Source: Histoplasma ohiense (lineage: Eukaryota; Ascomycota; Eurotiomycetes; Onygenales; Ajellomycetaceae). From it: a stretch of 64,000 nt of DNA. Below the pieces are notes generated by a model, which was given only the letters and a program-made list of their open reading frames with translations, was not told the origin of the DNA and did not search any database. This document shows positions 35,476-47,685 of this stretch, one piece after another. The translations under genes were made by a program, and so were the position numbers. Position 1 is the first letter of the stretch; each line of letters opens with the position of its first letter. Location of the stretch: the NCBI GenBank assembly GCA_017607445.1, contig JAEVHH010000007.1:682001-746000 (forward strand), given 5' to 3'.

Positions 35476-36136
35476 CTAAAGCTCTTCGTTTGATACAATC
35501 TTTATGAGAATGCCATCAGGCTTGAAACCTGCCTCGATATATTCTGGAGTCACATATGCTGGAGCAGCTACATCTGCGATCTGTGTACCAAAAGACCCAC
35601 CATCCGCTTGACACTTGAGGAGGCTGTCAGCCTCCGACTTCTTGCCACCGTCGATTGTGTCTGCAATATCAGAAAAGAGGACTGAGGAGTCATATGTCAT
35701 GTTGATCTTTTTGGCGTAGGCTGCCGCTGTACCACGTGCATACAGAGCCCATTCTCCACAGTCAGACGCATCGGCCGCCTTCATGGTGAACACTATTGAT
35801 AAACAGGTTAGCAGTCTGCTGCGATTGACATCTCTGGCATGCCCGTTGGGCACAATCGTGCCCTAAGTATGTAAATAACAGAATTTATTAGCACATACAT
35901 CTACCAATTCTAGTCTGCCGGCCGTAGGCGCGCAGATAGCTTGCGATGAAGCTAACGTCTGCTGGGTCGACATTCTGAGGGATGTCGTTCCCTCCTGAGT
36001 AGCAATGTAGGTTGGGAGTCTCATCGAAGCAGACAGTGCGGACCCCAGCCTCGAATCCAGGGATGGTAGCCGGCAGTGAAGCGGCACTAGTAGTCATGAG
36101 AAGGGCAGCATATTTGAGGACAACTGTGAAAAACAT
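35476..36136 (-). CDS. Small secreted protein of unknown function
   Basis: Two exons, 36136-35905 and 35792-35476. The 112-bp intron (GTAGAT, a TGCTAAC branch site, acceptor CAATAG) keeps the frame. The product is 182 residues. The first 20 or so residues form a signal peptide (MFFTVVLKYAALLMTTSAAS). The mature part has Cys residues in VCFDETPNLHCYSGG, in DCGEWALYARGTAAAYAK and in LLKCQADGGSFG, so two disulphides are plausible. It ends in GFKPDGILIKIVSNEEL. I recognise no catalytic motif and cannot name the family; similar small secreted proteins occur in other ascomycetes, from memory. It is intact although its neighbours are decayed, which suggests it is retained under selection or arrived recently. 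Confidence 0.78.
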
Positions 36137-38120
36137 GTTACCGGAAGTTGTTGAATTGTTGATATTGATGAAAGCAAGGTGGGATCAAGGTGATTTGACT
36201 TTTAACTCCCATTGAGATAGCCATCATCAGTCGGGGGTACTTATAGTATATCCACCCGCCAGCTCCCCATACTGGCATGGGCGAAATTTTGCACGCTAAG
36301 TCTTGAATGCAACAGCAATGTCACGTTGAAGAAATTCTCAGGCCCTTGGTCTGTATGAGTAGGGATCTGTGAAAGTCCGATACTTCACCCATGAAGAGTA
36401 ATGGACAGTTTGAGTCGTGTAGAATAAATGAAATAGCTCCGAAAAGAAGGATATTATGTCGAAGGATCATGTCGGCCCCCGTTATCAGCAGGCTGGAGGT
36501 CGAATTCAAGTTTTATAGGCAGGGATATTATACTGTACAGGATGGGCGAAAAATCTCATCCACGCACAACTCAGTAATCCCAAATGACAGGCGAGTCGGG
36601 AGAAGTCTCTGATAAATGGGCCATTTCGCCGGCCAAGTTCCTGAGGCTGTAGTTTGTTCCGAAAAGTCAATTACTTTCTCCCACGTAGGAGCTGCCAATC
36701 ACCAAAGGTTCAAAAGATCTTTCCATATTATTTGTATGGTAGACTCTTGGGGGTAATGCTGCGCGATAACCACGGAACTCGGTATGGGAGCCGATCATCA
36801 GGCAAGAATCACAAGCTACCTAGCTTAGATAGTGTTGGAGGTTTGGATTGGTTCGTCCCCTCTTCTACCAGCATGGTGCTGGTGTGAGAGAGCCCTAGTG
36901 GCCTAACATGTTTGTAACCGTCTTACTTCATTCTATTCTCAGACTTACATGCATGTACATGTACAGATGTACTCTGTAAAGCCTCTCGCCCTAAACTGTG
37001 AGCGCTCGGGAGATGAGTTCCTCGTACTTATCCCAGAGTCGGCAACTGAAGTTGCCGAACTTCATCGACTGGGAAGAGCAAAGGCGGGTGGAGAGCTGAA
37101 TATCAGCAGTTGAGTCTCCTCACGGAACATATCAGATGCATAGTGAGATTGTTCAATGCGCTATGTAACTGCAGCCTGTCAGTGAACTTTCTTCTTTTGA
37201 TCTCTTCACTCCTTGGCCTCATTTGTTGGACAAAGCCACTGAATCATCCACGGGACTTTGTGACCACAGATGTAGTAGTTTCAATGATTCAGTACGTACA
37301 TGCTTTGGGAGAGGAAAAGGCATCAGAATCAATAGATTCGTTCTATGAATAGTATCATGCAGATGCTTCCACAGTCAATCCTGATGGCCTTGAATTCTGC
37401 AGAGCTTGCTTAACCAATTTCGAGGCTGCATGGCAACCTGGAACTGACCCATGCCAAGAAAAGTAATGTGACTTTGCAATTTCTCTCACTAGGTAGTCAA
37501 AGGCTTAGTTGAACGCTGTGTTTTATAATTTATTACAATATTGCAATTTATAAATAAATATTATATAACCTTGTATTATATTGTGTTTTATCCTATACAC
37601 CGTATAGAAGCATTCAACTCAGCTTACCCTTTTTTTGTGGGCCAGGTCTGGTCAGACTGGGCCCCTCACTCACTATTGTAGTCGGCTCGGATGTGTGGCC
37701 AGTGGTGCTAATTCTCACTTTTCTTATGGGCGTTTCAAGTACTTCCGCTCGAGATTCACCACCACTTCGCTCACTTAACTCTCTGGAGGCTCGTTTCTGA
37801 GAAAATTGATGGAGATAAAAAGCTGATTTGCTATAACTACCTAATGAATGCAATACTAGTTATTTAAATAGATATAAATTATATAATTTTCTAATGAGTG
37901 ATAGTTAGAGATGTCAACAAAATTAAAGAATAAAATTTATAAACACTCCACAGTCAATGCTGGAGGGATTGGATGGGGTGATTCGTCTTTTGTCCCGGTG
38001 GCCTAATGGTTAGCTAGCTTCGGCAACAGATTATCCCACACTTTTAAGGATGGCTCGTTGTAAATTTGTAACTATCTAGCGGGTGCAGCACTACTTAAAT
38101 CGGTGGTCATGGCATCAACT

Positions 38121-38137
38121 AACCTTCCACCTCCATC
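38121..38137. repeat. Dispersed 17-mer, copy 2
   Basis: Identical to 30091-30107. The following sequence (TGCCATCAAATGC near 38,163) also resembles TGCCATCAAATAA at about 30,349, so the shared repeat is longer than 17 bp but diverged. Confidence 0.6.
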
Positions 38138-38923
38138 TGATTATGGGCCCTTTGGTGCTTCAGTGCCATCAAATGCTTAAAAGGTTTTAGCCTAGTGGTT
38201 GATTCCAGGTTCTCTACAATAGCGGTGATGATTATTGTTGGTTTTGGAGCAGATTAAGTACCTCGAAGAGGCCAGCTGTCTTCTAAGTTGTTTTTTTTTT
38301 TTTTTTTTTTGCAACGATGATGCATGCAATGCCCCTGGTAGGCTTACTGCCTCTCATATTGCACCACCCCCCTTTACCTCGTTGCCTGCATATTTAAGTT
38401 GCCGGCAACAAGGTCAAAGCGTGACTTCTAGTTGAAGGGGTGTTTTAAGTACCTCAAATATCAACAGAAGCCATCCATCCAACGTGATCGATCATCCTCA
38501 CCATCATCCTTCATCTAACATACGCGATCGATCCTCTCTCTATTCCATATTATCATCCATTCAACTGCCAAGAGCCTACGCTCCCCTCTATATATGAAGT
38601 TTGCCACAAATCCTTCGAAAAGAATCGACTAGGCTACCCACATGTGGATGGGGAAGGAACAATCGTTTTCCGCGTTTTTAGGCTTAAAAAGCAGGATATT
38701 ATTGTAGAATGTTTTCAGGGAGGATAGGGACAAGAAGATAGATGAACATGATGACGATAGTTGAAAGTAGTTAGGGGATAAAGGAATAATTTCAATGAAG
38801 GAATGGGAGTGGGAATGGGGTTTGATGGGATAACCAGGCAAGATTTGTATATAATGTCCAGGCCAGCTAAATATATGGTGTTTGGGTCTTCGTGGCAAGG
38901 ACTTGAGATGGTTATAATGAACT

Positions 38924-38940
38924 AACCTTGCGCCTCCATC
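38924..38940. repeat. Dispersed 17-mer, copy 3 (diverged)
   Basis: AACCTTGCGCCTCCATC, two differences from copies 1 and 2. It shares the preceding AACT with copy 2. Confidence 0.5.
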
Positions 38941-39602
38941 AAGAGTGAAATAAAGGATATTATATAGCTTTACTACAGCTTATATATTTGAAATTTAATC
39001 TTTATCAAGTTATTAAGAGCTAAAAGAAGTCCTTCTTCTTGATAAAAATTGATGGATTTGATCAAGAGACACATGAACTTATTAGCAGCACCCATCAGCA
39101 GAGCCTATCAACTGGATATCCTTCTAAATGACCGACAATAATTAGTATATATTACATCTATAACTAGTTATAAGGAAAGAATAGTTAATTACAATGTCAC
39201 AGAGTTGCAAGATCTTAGAAGAAGATAGGAAAGAAGCTAAACTGTTCCCGGTTAGCAAAGTTGATTTTCCATCCCCGCCCAGGTTCAACTTGAGCTCGGA
39301 GTCTTGCGGGGTGACCAACCTGTTACATTTCCTTGAAGCACGCGAGCTCTGGAAGAACACTGCTGCTTTCCTTCGGCACTAAATCATCCACCAGCAGTTA
39401 CTCATCTATTTCGACCAACGTGGGTCGCCCGCCAAAGGTGCCAGCAACAACCGACAAGAGCTCTCCATTTTGCTTAACTGCACCCCCCGGCTTTGAGACG
39501 CTAGCAACATTTATCAACGCCCGCCTTGCTCCTTCTTTATACATTCAGCTTATATATAATATTACCAGTAGGGAGAAGAGAGGTATCCGAGTCTCCCCAA
39601 CC

Positions 39603-40273
<671 letters not shown>

Positions 40274-40871
40274 AGCTACAATTGAATTACCGAATAACAC
40301 AACGAAAACGAACCGGGACCCGATTCCCTCCTTGTTTCTTGGGGGGCTACATTTCTTTCTCAGCCCACCGAATCTCACGCCGAAATGAAACTGTTGGATA
40401 GGGAATGCTATCCGAAGGGTTAATCCAAGACCCAAGCTATTTAGATCGTAGATGCTAAGTTTGAACGAAGGAGGGTCAGAACAGTAGCTACGCTGCGGCG
40501 TCATGACACCATGTTAATGAAACTTGAAGGTCTTCAGTTTTTCTTTCGCCTATTTATTGAAATCCATGGGAAATACCCCAAGCTCGGAGGAGCAAACTGA
40601 ATAGAACCCCTTTCTTTTACGCAACCTGCCCCTTCGGCTTTTCCTTTCTTCCCTTCCCTCTGTCTCAACAGCAATGTCAATCCGATGTATAAGATCAGTA
40701 TAAGGAAGAAAAAGGACAACTCCAAGAAAAAAAAAAATCTGAACCCATACCATTCCAATTTTTAACGTACCATCGCTAAAAACACAGAATACGAAATAAA
40801 GCCAAAATACACACGTTTTCATTCCCACCCCTCCCCCATGCGGGTTCTCTCACAAACAAACAAACCATTCA
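40274..40871. other. Convergent spacer between hrt1 and spc1
   Basis: About 600 bp shared by the two 3' ends. I see no gene. A TC-rich patch lies near 40,600-40,670. Confidence 0.6.
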
Positions 40872-41539
40872 TCACCGTTTCGCCCCATCCACCACAATCC
40901 CTGTCGTCCCCACACCCCCAGCTCCTGAAATCAACCATGGTTCTGGATGCTTATTATACATCGGCCAGGGCGGCACAACCACGAGCACCGCAATGAGTAT
41001 TCCCACCAACCCGATCCAGACGGATAAGTGTACATCCTCGTAGGCGTAGCCAACAGTGAAAGCGATAACCTGTGTGGTTGTATCAGCAATGCCGGGTGGG
41101 GGTTGTTAGTCCGTGCTTAGTTATTCTTATAAATGGAGAGTCCGACGCAGCCGCAAGAGTGAGGTAGGTGAGCGGATGGGGAGGAAGGGGACCTACAGAG
41201 AAGATGCTGAGGATGCCGTTATTAAGGTTCTCGGCGAAGCGTTGGCCGTGGAAGTCCTGTAGTTGATTATGAAGGGTAATTAGCTCTCTGCCTTCCGGTT
41301 CATCACGGGCCCACACTGTCATATCATGTCACCGATATTCCGTGCACAGCATGTGATTGGCACAATTGCTTCTATCTCTATATCGGCAGGTCGGTCCAGC
41401 AAAAGTGTCCTTTGCGGGGAGAGATTTGGTGAAGGGTGACGGAGAGGGGAAGGAAGGGAGTAAAATCCGGGGGAGATAAATTTGCACGTACTATTTGAGC
41501 CTCGAAGAGGTCTTGGAGGGGAGCGAGGATGTCATCCAT
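40872..41539 (-). CDS. spc1: Signal peptidase complex subunit Spc1 (SPC12), three exons
   Basis: Small ER-membrane subunit of the signal peptidase complex. Exons are 41539-41492, 41256-41197 and 41069-40872, with introns starting GTACGT and GTAGGT and ending CTACAG and CACACAG. The frame is kept across both joins and encodes 101 residues. It begins MDDILAPLQDLFEAQIDFHG and continues QRFAENLNNGILSIFS. Two membrane helices follow, in VIAFTVGYAYEDVHLSVWIG and in LVGILIAVLVVVP, then the family's PPWPMYNKHPEPWL motif and a short tail. Length and hairpin topology match SPC12. The gene is invisible in single-frame reading because its exons are short. It converges on hrt1. Confidence 0.94.
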
Positions 41540-42411
41540 ACTGGAAGCCTACGTGCTTGAACCGCAGTGGTCGCTGTTGATATCACGATGGTTTCATGTT
41601 CTGCGGCTCGGCCAAGTATGCGCAAACGGGAAGCTATTGCGATCTAACGTCATTTAGACTAGTCTCCAAAACTATCTCAACCTTCAAATGTTCGTTACCA
41701 GAGTCGAAAAGGCCATTCCTCGCGAACTCCCAAAGCTAATTTCTCTAGGTTGAGTTCAACTTTGAGTCCAGATTCAACTGGGCTGTCTCTCTATTCTAGG
41801 GACGTTTTTCAAAGGCAAAAACCGAGTTTCGTGTGGATCTGCATATGTTCGGCCCTGAACCGTTCGACTTTAATCCTTTTAGTATATGTATGTGCAGTAC
41901 TTATGAATACATTTTTCAACTTCTTTTTATGATTTTGAGATCCTGACCTCTTTAGCTCCAACATGTTGGGTGCCGGAAAGCGGATCAAATTTTTAATCGA
42001 TACCTGGTATTTCAATTCAACGGCTCTAGCGGATATATAACGGCTTACGAACTTTCTATAGAAAAGGTATATCACCACGATCCTTTGCAATGGGAATCTG
42101 AAATGTTATGTTGGGTGCCGTTATCGCTACTGCGATGGAAAGATGTGTTGCAGCGATATAACTATATGTATCGCCCTGTTGCAAGTCAAGACACCAAGTT
42201 ACAAACAAATGACTGTTACATCATCTTCCGTCTCTGCCTCAATTATGCGGGACTGCGGACTGAGATACAACTTATCCTCTGTCCCTCGAATATCAGGTTG
42301 TCAACAAGGTCGAGCAATGGAAGCTCACTGCCTTCAGCAACATTCAAGTAGTGAAAAAGGCACCCCCTCGGCGATACAGACGGCGCTATGGATGACAATG
42401 GCAATACCCGC
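41540..42411. other. Gene-free spacer upstream of spc1
   Basis: It contains the spc1 promoter and about 0.8 kb of sequence leading to the MFS relic. I see no other gene. Confidence 0.5.
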
Positions 42412-43860
42412 AAATTACTGGCTTTCTCTTGGCTCCGATCTGCGCTGCTCTTTAGTTATCAGCTCTGATGTATGGACTTGATACCACTATTGCAGCAGAC
42501 AGATCCTCTGCACGTCATTCAGATTCAGAGTTTCCGCGACGTAGATCAACTCGCTTGGATTGGTCCTGGGTTCCCTCTCGGATCAGTTGTTGTCATCCTT
42601 CCCTAAAGTTTCCTCTTCACATTTTTTTCAACATGAAGTGGCTCTATATTGCAGCTATTGTATTGTTTCAGGCCGGGTCCGCTCTTTGCGGTAGTGCTCC
42701 GAGTGTGTGTGTCTTTACTGTGGGCATGTGATTGGCGGAGCGTGAGGTATCTATCTGGGGGAGGTTTAAACTACTTTTCTGCTATAACAATCAGACAGGA
42801 GCTTGCGCGTATCTCTCCGGAACTGGTTTTGTTTGGGATTGGGCGCGCTTCTGGGACCTGGGGTTGGAGATGGATTCCCAGATTTTTCTGTCGCCTTTTT
42901 TACATCAATCCTATCATCAGTGCAATCACAGGCCCTGTCTACTTGTTTTGCCTTCCAGCAGTTCATCCAGCCCCCATGAAGTCTCTCAACGATCGACTGG
43001 TTAACTTGAACTATCTCGGATTTATCCTGAGCGCAAGAATGCTGGACTTTCACTATGGGATTTATCTTCGCCGGCAACTTGTGGCAGTGGAGCGATAGTT
43101 GTGCTATTTTTGATGGTAGTACTCTATGGTGTCCTCCTTGCTCTTTATGGACTACAACAAGCCTATTGCACCCTCACATCTCCCGAGACCAGGTCGCTCC
43201 CCGCCATCCACCCAGGTCCCAAACTCATATCCTGTGTCACATCATCACCACCTGCACCAATACATGTGAGTTCTTCATCATGTTCTATATCCCTGTCTAC
43301 TTCCAGTTCACGAGAAACGATATATCGCTCATGGCCACGCTGCGACTACTTCTCTACCTCATGTTCATCATCACGTTCAACCCTCACCAGTGGTTGGGCC
43401 CTCTCCATGATCAAGTACCAAATGCCAATGTGTTTGGTGTGGGGCATTGCTGGCTTATCCCTCACCGTCGACACCAGCCGCACAAATCTATGGCTTCAGT
43501 ATTCTCATGGGAGTCAGAACTAGAATTACCATGTAGCTGGGATGCTCAATCAGCAGTTTGAAGGTTACATCAATTGACATCCTCAACACCATCAACCTGC
43601 AGAATGTCGCGCATATAGGTTTCACATTCATATGCATTGTCCTTGCAATCCAGGTGTTTCTATCAACCACCGTCCGCAATTTGAATTATGTTTTGAACAG
43701 CCAGGGTTTCAGCCAGGCGGTAATTCATAACGCTCTTGCGGCGCGCGGAACATGTAGTTCGACTGACTGAACAGTGAACCACGCACTGAGGCAATTCGTG
43801 CCTAACATTCACCATTTTGCTTGTGGCGGGAGGACTAAATGTTTTCAGCTGTTTGTTGCT
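42412..43860 (+). pseudogene. Decayed MFS multidrug/toxin exporter (DHA2, 14-TM type)
   Basis: Nearly the full length of a fungal MFS exporter can be followed across the three frames. In order: LAFSWLRSALLFSYQ; YGLDTTIAAD; VDQLAWIGPGFPLGSVVVIL followed by a stop; MKWLYIAAIVLFQAGSALCG; a broken IGGA-x-GIYLGE (the usual G-rich motif C region); GLNYFSAITIRQE; FYINPIISAITGPVYLFCLP; NYLGFILSA; GFIFAGNLWQW; VVLYGVLLALYGLQQAY and TSPETRSLP; CEFFIMFYIPVYFQ; LRLLLYLMFIITFN; YQMPMCLVWGIAGLSLTVD; and LNTINLQNVAHIGFTFICIV with VRNLNYVLNSQGFSQAVI. Many frameshifts and in-frame stops separate these pieces. Family members export toxins or drugs and are often encoded in metabolite clusters. This copy cannot be functional. 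Confidence 0.85.
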
Positions 43861-44830
43861 GAGACCGGAAAGACTGTTCGGGTAGATTTTTTGACGTCAT
43901 GATTTAGAACTAGACGCAGCGCAAAAGCAAAATACATTCTCATATTTCCGACTGTGATAATACCCAGTTGCGTAATGAACTGATTAGTTGCGGCATAGGT
44001 ATCACAATGCTCAAGTTCGCCATTACGAATCAACCCCCCAAAGTGCGCTAGGAGACGTTAAACACGACAGGTTGGAATAGGCTTCTAGCTATCTTGACAC
44101 CAGCCAAGCCACCAGGAGGTTTTTTTTTATAGTGCCTACGCTGTTGGTCCAGCTATTTCCAGCGGGCTTCAATAACATGGGCGGTTTTGCCCACGCTGTC
44201 ACCACAATCACACAAGAGGAACAAAAGGGTCGTATCCAAACGTGTCGCCCATGCTACATACCCAAGCAGAAAGTGTGTAAACCTAACTCCAAGGTTCACA
44301 AAAGGATCCAGAAGCGCTGGTGTTGATTATATGTTTTCGTGTGACAGTCAGTATCCATGCAATCGTTACAGTCCAGAACTACTCCCACTGTGAATGAGCC
44401 CGAAGGTCACCGTTCCAGCCAGAGCAGCGTCGTGGCCAAGTCCTTTGGCTATCTTGAGGACAGCAATTCTATCACAACAGCCCTGCTGCGGAATCTAAAT
44501 TTGTCGTTTCTCGTTCTTGTTTGATTCTCCTCCGGATGATTTGTTAATCGATTATTCGATCTTTCAGTTTGAACTAAATTGTGAGGATGAGACAGATGTC
44601 CGTGAATCCTCCTCACTATCGATTTGGGATACGGCCCGATATCAAGTTATGACATTGTTAATTCTTCTTTTATTTAGCCTAGTGGTAAAATGTAAATGGC
44701 CACACCGCCTTACAATGAAACAATGCGGAAGCTATCATTCTGACTTTCTCAGACGTGTTGATTAAAGGGCCAGAGGCGCGTATTAAAACCCTGCCTTTCA
44801 ACTCCCACTGTCTTTTCGCTTCATCCGGCC
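43861..44830. other. Gene-free segment with possible scraps
   Basis: Mostly unassignable. On the minus strand near 44,395-44,465 a short coding-like patch (KIAKGLGHDAALAGTVTFG) may be a decayed gene fragment, but I cannot name it. A pol III A-box-like word is at about 44,675-44,686. Confidence 0.4.
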
Positions 44831-46654
44831 ATGGCTAAGCGTTTAGATGGCATAATATTTTCTGCTTTTTGTCAGTTACGTCCTGCCCTCAACAAGACAA
44901 GCTTAGCACTCGCGCGTGATTTTTCGACAATCCAAAAGATTGCTGAATCTTGTGACTTGTTCGAGTACACAACCGGACAATGGATGTATGTTGCGGGCTA
45001 GCGCCTCCACCCTGCTGAACTGATGTAATGTACATGTACAACTCTAGCTATAATGACGCGTGAAGACGCCGCGAGAGGAGACGTACTTTCAACGTCTCTG
45101 AACTGAAGCGCCTTGCTGCCCTAGCGGTTCAGCAAAAAGAAGATGACGTCGCCGGTTTCGAAAAGCTTGCCGAAGGAGGATTCAACCAAAGTTTTAAGAT
45201 CACCATGCGAAACGGCTTCCAATTTGTTGCGCGAATTCCTTACCCTGTGACCGAACCAAAATTCCTGGTGGTCGCGAGTGAAGTCGCAACGATAGATTTT
45301 CTCCGTTCTCATGGCATTCCAGTTCCTAAGATTTTAGGTTACTCCGCCAGTGCAGATAATTCTGCAGGTGCAGAATACATCTTCATGGAACTTGTCCAAG
45401 GACAAAATCTAGGTAATATCTGGTATACCTTGTCTGAGCAGGAGAGGATAACGCTTGTCACAAAGCTTGTGCAGTTGGAGTCTCGTTTATTTGGTTTACA
45501 GTTCCCAGCAACTGTAAGTCTCTATTACTACGATGATTTACCAGCCCACGACCACCCAGTCATTGTTCCAAGCGCTAGCTCGACCCGCCGCTTCTGTATT
45601 GGCCCCGATACTTCACCCGGATTCTGGTACGAGAAAAGACTCTACTTATCGGTTGAGCGCGGACCATGTGCGTATCCGTCAGATTGGAACATCTAAATCC
45701 AGAAGACGTTAATAGTTAACTCTAGGAAGACAGAGATTCTTTAGCGGTTCTCACTGCCGGAGCCACGAAAGAGATTGCGTATCTCAAAGATTTGGACGAG
45801 CTCTTCAGCCATTTCAGCGTCTTCGCAGAGAGATGTACAATTACAAGGTCCAATCCCACCTCAAACATATTGCGAATCTGGAGAAATCCCTGCAAATTGC
45901 GCCTCACCTTATACCGCGTGATTGTCCTGCTCTTCATCGTCCGGTCATACGACATGCGGATCTTCAACCCAACAACATATTTGTTTCCAATGAGCTAGAA
46001 ATCAAAGGGTTAATCGACTGGCAGCATAGTGCGATTCTTCCACTATTTCTGCGGTATTCCGCAAAGTCTTCAGAATTATGGTGACGAGATCTCGGAATCA
46101 CTGCAAACCCCTCGTTTACCAAGCAATTTCGATGAACTAAAAGGGATAGAACAGTTCCAGCATGCAGATATTTTCCGCAAGCGTCAACTTCACTATTTCT
46201 ACGTCAATTAACCGCGGATAACAATTCTGAGCATTACGATGCCTTGACCTATCATTTCAGCGCGTTAAGGCGGCGAATTTTTCAGCATGCCAGTGACCCT
46301 TGGGAGGGTGACAATGTGACTTTGAAGGTTGATATAGATGCACTATCGAGAAATTGGAGAGAAGCAGACCGGGGTGCAAGAACACCTTGCCCAATCATCT
46401 TTTCAGATGACGAGTTGAGCGAATGTTTGCGACTAGAACGTGAACAATCAGAAGCTGATGAACAATTTCAGGCTTGCCAAGAAGCAATTGGAGTTGGAAG
46501 TGAGGGATGGGTGCCTGTTGCACACTATGATGAAGCAAAAGGACGTGAGCGAAAGTTAAAAGCAGATGATCTTGATGCAGCTGGAACAGAGGAAAGAGTC
46601 AAAATTCAAGAAAATTGGATTTTTGATGACTTTTGTGAGGAGGATTGCATGTGA
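44831..46654 (+). pseudogene. APH-fold phosphotransferase (AIM9-like family), inactivated
   Basis: Homologue of fungal aminoglycoside-phosphotransferase-fold proteins, a kinase-like family expanded in some onygenalean fungi. Exon 1 starts at ATG 44831 and runs in frame to 44985; the 62-bp intron looks normal (GTATGT...CTCTAG). Exon 2 meets TGA at 45061-45063. Downstream the whole family pattern is legible: GGFNQSFKITMRNGFQFVAR (nucleotide loop), EVATIDFLRSHGIPVPK, EYIFMELVQGQNLGNIW, the catalytic loop as VIRHADLQPNNIFVS, GLIDWQHSAILPLF, LRRRIFQHASDPWEG, and a C-terminus ending FDDFCEEDCM. Frameshifts occur near 45,665-45,730, at about 45,795, at about 46,050 and at about 46,207. The catalytic HxDLxxxN is readable as HADLQPNN, so decay is recent. 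Confidence 0.88.
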
Positions 46655-47685
46655 AAAATAAAATAACTAGTGTTAAGTGGGACCTTCACGTCTCTCGAAA
46701 TGGCTAACAGTGTGCAAAAACCAGTCACAGAAATCTTTATTTTGAAGGGTTTTTTCTGGTTTTAGATGTTTCAATGTCATTTCAAGTATTAATTGTGCGC
46801 AACCCTGTGATTATATTATGAATATAATCTTTGGTAGTGATTTGTCTGTAAATCTTATTCAGTGCTCATTAATTGAAGACTACATACATTATCAATAAAC
46901 ATGGATGATACAGAGAATACATTCATATATAATCAATTTTTTATAAACTATAATAAAATTAGTTTGATATTTTACAGTGAGAATTACTGTGTAGTATTAT
47001 AAAGAAAAGTACAGTCTTTACAACTAATAGATTCTTTTTCTATAAAACCGAGTTTGGACCCCAATGCAGTGGCTATGACATAAGCAAGGCAGAAAGGCTC
47101 CGGAAAATCTATATCTCCTGGCTGTTCAAGGCCTGCGCCACTTTCCATGGAGCTTCCCACTAAGCTCTCCGATCATGAACAACGCAACGCCTCGTCCTGC
47201 CTTCATCTTCAACCTCATCGACTTGCATCCATATCTTCCACCGTCTTCTGCCCGTCTCAAATATCAGTTACTATTCTATTCCTCATTTATTTCCACCACT
47301 TATGCGCGTTCTTCTTAAATTATGAATATGCTTCAGGCATCTGTTTCCCTCTCCTCCACTCAGTCATTCCCTTCAGCTACTCATCGACCCGGATACGCAG
47401 CACCATCATCGCCTCTAAAGAAACGCCCTCGAGAAGCTATCTTTGTTCCCTCACATTCGTGACTGCCTCTGACTCTCGTACTCGTTCGATCGATAGCTTG
47501 ATTCCCAGAAAATAGACCTGCTTTCGATTCCTTCGTCTTGGTGTTCCACTTTGTATCAATTCTGCATCATTTAGCCCATCGGTTCTTCTTGCGGATCTTA
47601 TTTTGGCTTCGTCTTTCACGTTTATATTTCCTTATTATCTCTACATCCAGGCTGCCTATTTATTAAGCCATATTATTGAGTCCTA
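46655..47685. other. AT-rich right edge of the island and upstream flank
   Basis: The first 400 bp are very AT-rich with no coding character. From about 47,080 composition returns to normal and becomes CT-rich, probably the promoter and leader of the next gene. Confidence 0.55.

Larger units (their letters stand above)
36137..39602. other. AT-rich, repeat-bearing gene-free stretch
   Basis: About 3.5 kb between the secreted-protein gene and rbx1. It holds very AT-rich blocks (37,500-37,610, 37,850-37,935 and 38,940-39,060), a T run at 38,291-38,310, two copies of the dispersed 17-mer, and a pol III A-box-like word at 38,003. A short coding-like patch at about 37,010-37,105 (FLVLIPESATEVAELHRLG) may be a gene scrap, but I cannot assign it. 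Confidence 0.5.

Noticed and set aside
37010..37475. Coding-like patches (FLVLIPESATEVAELHRLG; RDFVTTDVVVSMIQYVHALG)
   Set aside because: Interrupted by stops, in different frames and not assignable to a family. Kept only as a note in the spacer entry.
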